Shown here in pieces: positions 31,428-35,666 of a stretch of 35,666 nucleotides of DNA. Positions within the stretch are counted from its first letter, which is position 1; each line of letters begins with the position of its first letter. Below the pieces are notes generated by a model that was given only the letters and a program-made list of their open reading frames with translations, ran no database searches and was not told the DNA's origin. Origin of the DNA: Pseudomonadota bacterium (GTDB lineage Bacteria; Desulfobacterota; Binatia; UBA12015); the NCBI GenBank assembly GCA_005777805.1, contig SXLG01000191.1:1-35666 (forward strand), in the 5' to 3' direction. The position numbers and the translations under genes are program-made.

Positions 31428-33829
31428 CGTGCTCCGAGATCGAGCGCCGGCAGCAGCACGCCGCCCACGGTGGCGGGCTCGTCGCGCAGCCGCGGCGGCG
31501 GCGTGAGCTTGCCGAGCGTGCCGCTGAAGCCCCAGCGCTTGGCCCGCATCGCCTCGCGGAAGTGCCGGCGTTGCTCGTCGCTCACGATCATGAGGTCGCG
31601 CGCGTCGTTCACGATGCGCGGCGTGAGCAGGATGATCAGGTTCACCTTCTCCTTCTTCTTCGATTCGAAGCTGAACAGGAAGCCAAGGCCCGGTACATCC
31701 ATGAGCCAGGGCACGCCGCTCTCGGCGCTGGTCAGTCGGTCCGAGATCAGGCCGCCGATCGCGATGGTCTCGCCGTCATTGACGACCACCGTGGTGGTGG
31801 CCGAGCGCACGGTGGTGGTCGGGCCGAGTTGCAGCAACTGCGTCTCGCTTGTCTCGACCAGTGCCGAGACCTCCTCGAAGAGGAAGAGCCGCACCTGATC
31901 GCCCTCGGTGATCTGCGGCGTGAGCCGCAGCGTGATGCCGACGTCGCGCCGATCGACCTGGCTGAAGGTGTTGGCGAGGTTGGTCTCGTTGGTCGAGCGG
32001 CTGGTGACGAAGGGCACGTTCTGGCCGACGACGATCTCGGCTTCCTCGTTGTCGGTGGTGAGGATGTTGGGCGCCGAGAGGACGTTGATGTCGCTGTCGG
32101 CTTCGAGCGCTTCCACCAGTGCAATGCCGGCAGGGATCTCGGTGCCGTCGGCGAGCTTGATCGTCTGCTTGCTGATCGCCGCACCGAGCGCGCCCGTGAT
32201 GCTCGAGAGGCCCGAGACGTCGCCGGTCGCGATGGCGTTGGTCAGCGTGCCGAGGTTCTTGAAGTTGCTGCGCCCGAGCAGGATCGCGTCGCCGGCTTGC
32301 GCTCCGCCCTGCAACTCGACGCCGAGCTCGCGCGCCTTGGACATCGTGATCTCGAAGAGGATCGCCTCGACGAGCACCTGCTTGCGCGGCACGTCAAGCT
32401 CTCGCACCACCTCCTCGACCAGCGCGAAATCTTGCGGTGCGGCGCTGATCACCAGCGAGTTGGTCGCCGGGTCGGCCGTGACGCGGACCTCGCTCTCGAA
32501 CTCGACCGCGCCCGAGCCGCCGGCGCTGAGGCCGCCCGCGCCGCCCATCCCGCCGGCGAGGCCGGCCGCCGCGTTGGCCGGTCGCCGTCCGCCCATCCCG
32601 CCCATGCCGCCGGCTGCGGCATTCGAGAGGACGCTGCGCCCGAAGCTCTGCCCCATATCGTTGCGGCCCGAGCCGAAGCGGCCGCCGCCCTCGGTTACCG
32701 AGCGACCGGGCAGCGCCTGGCGCAGGGGCGTGTTGACCGCGATGCCGAGCAGGTCGGCCAGCACCTGCACCAGCTCGACCGCGTCGGCGTAGCGCAGTCG
32801 CATCACCTGGATACGGCCGGTGCCGCGCGGCATCGGGATGTCGAGGCGGTCGATCAGGTTGCGCACCTCGCGAATCTCGAACGGGCTGCCGATCACGACG
32901 AGCGAGTTCGAGCGCAGCTCGGGCACGATGCGCAGCTTGCCGGCCGGGGTCTTCGAGCTGGCGGCCTGCGTGCCCGTCGCCACCGTGGTGGTGCGCCCGC
33001 GCAGCCCGGCTGCGTCGTCCTGGGCCGTGGCTTCCTCGAGAATCTTGGCGATGTCGGCGGCGAACGCGTGCCGCAGGGGCACCACCGCCACCGTGCGTTC
33101 CTGTCCGGGGACGTCGATGTCCTGGAGGATCACCATCAGCCGTTCGATGTTGGCGCCGCTATCGACCACGATCAGCGAGTTGGTCGGGCCGTAAGCGCTG
33201 ACCAGACCGTCGCGGGAGACCAGCGGCTGCAGGAGGTCGGCGACGGCGTTGGCATCGACGTGAGTGAGGGGCACGAGGCGCGTGACGAAAATGTCGCTGC
33301 CGGCGTCCTCGCCGGCGCGGCTCGGCAGACTCGATTGGCGCGCGTCCTTGAGCGGCACGATCTTCGTCACCGGGCCGGTGTCGACCACCGTGAAACCCTT
33401 CACCTGCAGGACCGACTCGAAGACCCGCTCGGCCTCGGCGACGGTGATCTCGCTCGGCGAGACGATCGAGACCCGGCCCTTGACCTGCTCGTCGAGCACG
33501 AAGTTGCGGCCGGTGATCTCGCTGATGAACTTGACCAGCGTCGGGATCTCGACATTCTGGAAGTCCATCCGCACCAGCGCGTCGTGCGCCAGCGGGACGG
33601 GGACCTCGGCTGGGGCGGCTGCTGTGGGTGCAGGGGCCGCGGTCTGGGCTCGGGCGGGCAGGGGAGGGGCGCTCATCGCCACGACGAGTCCGAGCAGCAC
33701 GCAGCGTCCGACTGCCGTGACGGCAGGGCAGCCGCGGCGGTTCACGCCCGCGCCCGCATCACGGTAGCGACCCTCATGCTTGCGCGCGGGCGCCAGCGCG
33801 CTCTGTCCAGCCCAGATTCGTGCCCCCAT
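31424..33829 (-). CDS. gspD: Type II secretion outer-membrane secretin GspD
   Basis: GspD forms the outer-membrane channel. The 801-residue product has a signal peptide (core VLLGLVVAMSAPPLPARA). The N0-N3 domains follow, with DFQNVEIPTLVKFISEITG, TNSLIVVDSGANIERLM and RSNSLVVIGSPFEIREV. The secretin barrel has VEALEADSDINVLSAPNIL, VGQNVPFVTS and the C-terminal VPWLMDVPGLGFLFSF with NLIILLTPRIV. Between N2 and N3 lies a glycine-, methionine- and alanine-rich low-complexity insert (about residues 400-455, for example GGMGGMGGRR). The start ATG at 33829 has GAGGGGG just upstream. It ends inside the gspE start codon. Confidence 0.95.
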   Translation of the reverse strand: MGARIWAGQSALAPARKHEGRYRDAGAGVNRRGCPAVTAVGRCVLLGLVVAMSAPPLPARAQTAAPAPTAAAPAEVPVPLAHDALVRMDFQNVEIPTLVKFISEITGRNFVLDEQVKGRVSIVSPSEITVAEAERVFESVLQVKGFTVVDTGPVTKIVPLKDARQSSLPSRAGEDAGSDIFVTRLVPLTHVDANAVADLLQPLVSRDGLVSAYGPTNSLIVVDSGANIERLMVILQDIDVPGQERTVAVVPLRHAFAADIAKILEEATAQDDAAGLRGRTTTVATGTQAASSKTPAGKLRIVPELRSNSLVVIGSPFEIREVRNLIDRLDIPMPRGTGRIQVMRLRYADAVELVQVLADLLGIAVNTPLRQALPGRSVTEGGGRFGSGRNDMGQSFGRSVLSNAAAGGMGGMGGRRPANAAAGLAGGMGGAGGLSAGGSGAVEFESEVRVTADPATNSLVISAAPQDFALVEEVVRELDVPRKQVLVEAILFEITMSKARELGVELQGGAQAGDAILLGRSNFKNLGTLTNAIATGDVSGLSSITGALGAAISKQTIKLADGTEIPAGIALVEALEADSDINVLSAPNILTTDNEEAEIVVGQNVPFVTSRSTNETNLANTFSQVDRRDVGITLRLTPQITEGDQVRLFLFEEVSALVETSETQLLQLGPTTTVRSATTTVVVNDGETIAIGGLISDRLTSAESGVPWLMDVPGLGFLFSFESKKKEKVNLIILLTPRIVNDARDLMIVSDEQRRHFREAMRAKRWGFSGTLGKLTPPPRLRDEPATVGGVLLPALDLGAR

Positions 33830-33856
33830 TCCGTCCCCCTCGCAGCCTAGCCTGCC

Positions 33857-34777
33857 TCAGCGGATCTCGTAGCGGAGCGTCCGTGGGCGCCCGCCCCGCA
33901 GCACGTCCACCGTCAGCACTGATTCGTCCTGCAATTCCTGAAAGAGGCCCATAGCACGAGCCGGGTCGTCGAGGCCGATCCCGTTGACCCGTTGCACGAC
34001 GTCGTTGTTGGAGAGCCCGAGCTTGTCGAAGAGGCTGCCGCGGCGGATCGCGAACACCCGGAAGCCGTTGGTCGCGCCTTCCTCGAGATTGGGCACCGCC
34101 CGCATCTGGGTCAGCAGCGAGGAGAGGTTGGTCAGCTGCTTGTCGACCTCGCCGCGCGAGAGCTGGAAGCGGTCTTCTCCGACCCGCCGGACGTCGGCGT
34201 CGGCGCCGGGGAGCGTGCTCGTCAGGCCACTTGCGGCGGACCAGCCCGTGGCGGCGACGCTGCCCGCCTCGATCGCGAGGTCCGGCGGCACGGTGAGCAA
34301 CTCGTCCTGCCCGTCGCGGCGCAGCACGACGCGCCGCCAGCCGATCTCGGCCACGGTCGCGCCGTCGAGGATGTCGCCGAGGCGCACCACGCGCTGCTCG
34401 CGCGAACTGCGGAGTTCAATCACGGCAAAGCTCTGCGCGTCGCGTCCGCCTGTCCCGAGCAGACGAAGGTCGGCCGGTGCGGCCGCGAGCGGTCCGCCGG
34501 CCGCGACCTCCGGGATATCGGGCTGGGCCGGGGGCACGGCGAAGAGATCGCGCCGCGCCAGTTCGAGATAGGTCGCGAGCGGCCGCTGCCGGCGCGCGCT
34601 GATCTGGGTCGCCGGAGGCGGGCCGTCTTCGAATGCGCTGCCGTCGAGCGAGCTCGCGACCAGCGCGGTCGCGGCTTGCGCTGTGAACCATGCGGCCAGC
34701 GCAAGCAACGCCAAGCGGGCGGCGACCCAGGTCGGGCGACGAATCCGGGCGAGCACTTGAGGTCCGAGGTATTCCAC
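33857..34777 (-). CDS. gspC: Type II secretion protein GspC
   Basis: GspC links the inner-membrane platform to the secretin and helps choose substrates. The 306-residue product has one membrane helix (LALLALAAWFTAQAATALVA, about 22-41). The HR domain follows (LRLLGTGGRDAQSFAVIEL, VRLGDILDGATVAEIG). A C-terminal PDZ domain (about 210-300) contains FRVFAIRRGSLFDKLGLSNNDVVQRVNG. It is the first gene of the gsp operon, starting from a GTG at 34777, and diverges from lysS. The gap to gspD is 27 bases. Confidence 0.92.
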   Translation of the reverse strand: MEYLGPQVLARIRRPTWVAARLALLALAAWFTAQAATALVASSLDGSAFEDGPPPATQISARRQRPLATYLELARRDLFAVPPAQPDIPEVAAGGPLAAAPADLRLLGTGGRDAQSFAVIELRSSREQRVVRLGDILDGATVAEIGWRRVVLRRDGQDELLTVPPDLAIEAGSVAATGWSAASGLTSTLPGADADVRRVGEDRFQLSRGEVDKQLTNLSSLLTQMRAVPNLEEGATNGFRVFAIRRGSLFDKLGLSNNDVVQRVNGIGLDDPARAMGLFQELQDESVLTVDVLRGGRPRTLRYEIR

Positions 34778-34845
34778 ACGCTCCGGGGCCGCAACTGGTG
34801 CGCGGGATGGCCTTTTGTGGCCTTCTGTTACAGAACGCGGCCACC
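34778..34845. promoter_or_regulatory. Divergent gspC/lysS promoter region
   Basis: Only 68 bases separate the start codons of the type II secretion operon and lysS. The region must carry at least part of both promoters. It holds a perfect 13-base palindrome at 34823-34835 and a GGCC-TTTTGT-GGCC mini-repeat at 34810-34822. No standard -10/-35 pair is evident. Confidence 0.5.
34823..34835. promoter_or_regulatory. Candidate operator palindrome upstream of lysS and gspC
   Basis: TTCTGTTACAGAA is a perfect inverted repeat (TTCTGT, one central base, ACAGAA). It lies 10 bases before the lysS GTG and 45 bases before the gspC start. Its symmetry and AT richness in GC-rich DNA suggest a dimeric regulator site; the regulator is unknown. 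Confidence 0.4.
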
Positions 34846-35526
34846 GTGAGTGCCGACGATCTCAGCGCCAACCGGCGGGCCAAGCTCGAGGCCATCCGTG
34901 CCCGTCGGATCGCCTATCCCAACGGCTTCTCGCCACGCGACGCGGTGGCGGACCTGCTCGCGCGCTTCGGCGGCACGGATGCGGCCCAGCTCGAGACGCT
35001 TGCCGCGCGGGCGCAGATCGGTGGTCGCGTCGTTGCCAAGCGGGCTTTCGGCAAGGCGCTCTTCATCGTGGTGCGCGACGGCGGTGGCGAGATCCAGGGC
35101 TACCTCCGCCAGGACCGCCTCGGCGACGCGGCCTACGACGAGGCGCGGACGCTCGACCTCGGCGATCTCGTCGGCCTCGACGGCGTCATGATGCGCACCC
35201 GCACCGGCGAGCTCTCGATCAACGCCGATGGCTACCGGCTGGTGGCGAAGTGTCTCCACCCACTGCCCGAAAAATGGCACGGGCTCACCGACATCGAGAC
35301 CCGCTACCGCCAGCGTTACGTCGATCTGATCGCCAACCCCGAGGTGCGCGACTTGATCCGGGCGCGCGCTCGGATCGTGCAGGGCGTGCGCTCGTTTCTG
35401 GTCGAGCGCGGCTACGTCGAGGTCGAGACGCCGATTCTCCAGGCGATCGCCGGCGGCGCCGCAGCAAGGCCGTTCCGCACGCACCACAACGCGCTCGACC
35501 GGGCGCTCCAACTGCGCATCGCGCCC
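34846..35526 (+). CDS. lysS: Lysyl-tRNA synthetase (class II), 3' end lost at a junction
   Basis: LysRS charges tRNA-Lys. About 227 residues remain, starting from a GTG at 34846 (SADDLSANRRAKLEAIRARR). The OB-fold anticodon-binding domain (about 55-150) includes GRVVAKRAFGKALFIVVRD. The class II catalytic domain then begins with WHGLTDIETRYRQRYVDLI, VRSFLVERGYVEVETPIL and GGAAARPFRTHHNALD. Family similarity ends abruptly after LRIAP, where ELYLKRL would be expected, and the frame stops at 35541. The ORF can be opened upstream to 34690, but those codons are not conserved. Confidence 0.92.
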
Positions 35527-35537
35527 GCAAACTTATT

Positions 35538-35666
35538 ATGATAATAGTTATAAGCATTCTTGCATTCCTTTTCACCATTCTTGGCGGTTTATTTGCATTA
35601 AAATTCAAAGATAAACTTCATCTAATACTCGGTTTTAGCGCTGGGGCGGTTATCGGTGTTGCTTTC
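35538..35666 (+). CDS. N-terminal piece of a membrane protein in AT-rich DNA, possibly a ZIP-type metal transporter
   Basis: From the ATG at 35538 the frame is open to the window edge (43 codons). It gives a hydrophobic helix with ISILAFLFTILGGLFAL, then KFKDKLHLILGFSAGAVIGVAF. The small-residue helix GFSAGAVIGVAF after a charged loop is reminiscent of ZIP-family zinc/iron transporters, but the piece is too short to be sure. The DNA is about one-third G+C (19 of 60 bases at 35581-35640), unlike everything to the left, so it very likely comes from another organism. Confidence 0.5.
   Translation, partial: MIIVISILAFLFTILGGLFALKFKDKLHLILGFSAGAVIGVAF

Noticed and set aside
31295-33850. An 851-codon open frame on the plus strand opposite gspE and gspD
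   Set aside because: Shadow of two clear gsp genes; composition is dominated by His, Arg, Asp and Gly and no domain is visible.
1-35666. CRISPR arrays, tRNA or rRNA genes, and complete insertion sequences
   Set aside because: I looked for short regular repeats, cloverleaf-like sequences and transposase motifs and found none that could be supported.

Overview
The window is about 35.7 kb of mostly very GC-rich bacterial DNA. The organism looks like an uncultured Gram-negative of the deltaproteobacterial type (Desulfobacterota, Myxococcota or Binatota-like). The reasons are the yebC-ruvCAB block, an NtrY-type kinase, lipid A synthesis (LpxC), a complete gspC-to-gspN type II secretion operon that includes gspN, and several large secreted hydrolases. 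The taxonomic call is inference. Both ends look foreign: bases 1 to about 105 encode a piece of an integron-type integrase joined to the start of prfC, and bases from about 35527 are AT-rich and interrupt lysS. The reliable core is therefore about 106-35526.

Left part (218-7351). A truncated prfC diverges from yebC. Then comes a tightly packed plus-strand series: ruvC, ruvA, ruvB, a DUF2905-type small membrane protein, an NtrY-type sensor kinase, and one ORF that fuses a receiver domain to a complete-looking LpxC deacetylase. Four-base stop/start overlaps and gaps of 10-13 bases suggest one operon from ruvC onward. The kinase directly followed by a receiver-LpxC protein suggests phosphorelay control of the committed step of lipid A synthesis. 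This is the most unusual system in the window.

Middle part (7352-15756). This is a looser set of accessory genes: a small secreted protein, a DsbA-fold 2-hydroxychromene-2-carboxylate isomerase relative, a large secreted HExxH metallopeptidase, a YajQ nucleotide-binding protein, an alpha/beta-hydrolase lipoprotein, a cupin and GNAT pair, and a secreted staphylococcal-type nuclease. Strong hairpins sit at the ends of several genes.

Right part (15757-34777, minus strand). This is a type II secretion operon in the order gspC-D-E-F-G-H-I-J-K, then a subtilisin-like protease and an AcpA/phospholipase-C-type phosphoesterase, then gspL-M-N. The two inserted exoenzyme genes have clearly lower G+C than the gsp genes and are natural candidates for substrates of the machine. 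The pseudopilins GspH, I, J and K have abnormally long N-terminal leaders. Those of I, J and K contain in-frame tandem repeats of 69 or 72 bp, and gspH carries an inverted copy of the gspI leader motif. GspE has threonine in place of the Walker A lysine. lysS diverges from gspC at the right end and is cut by the end junction.
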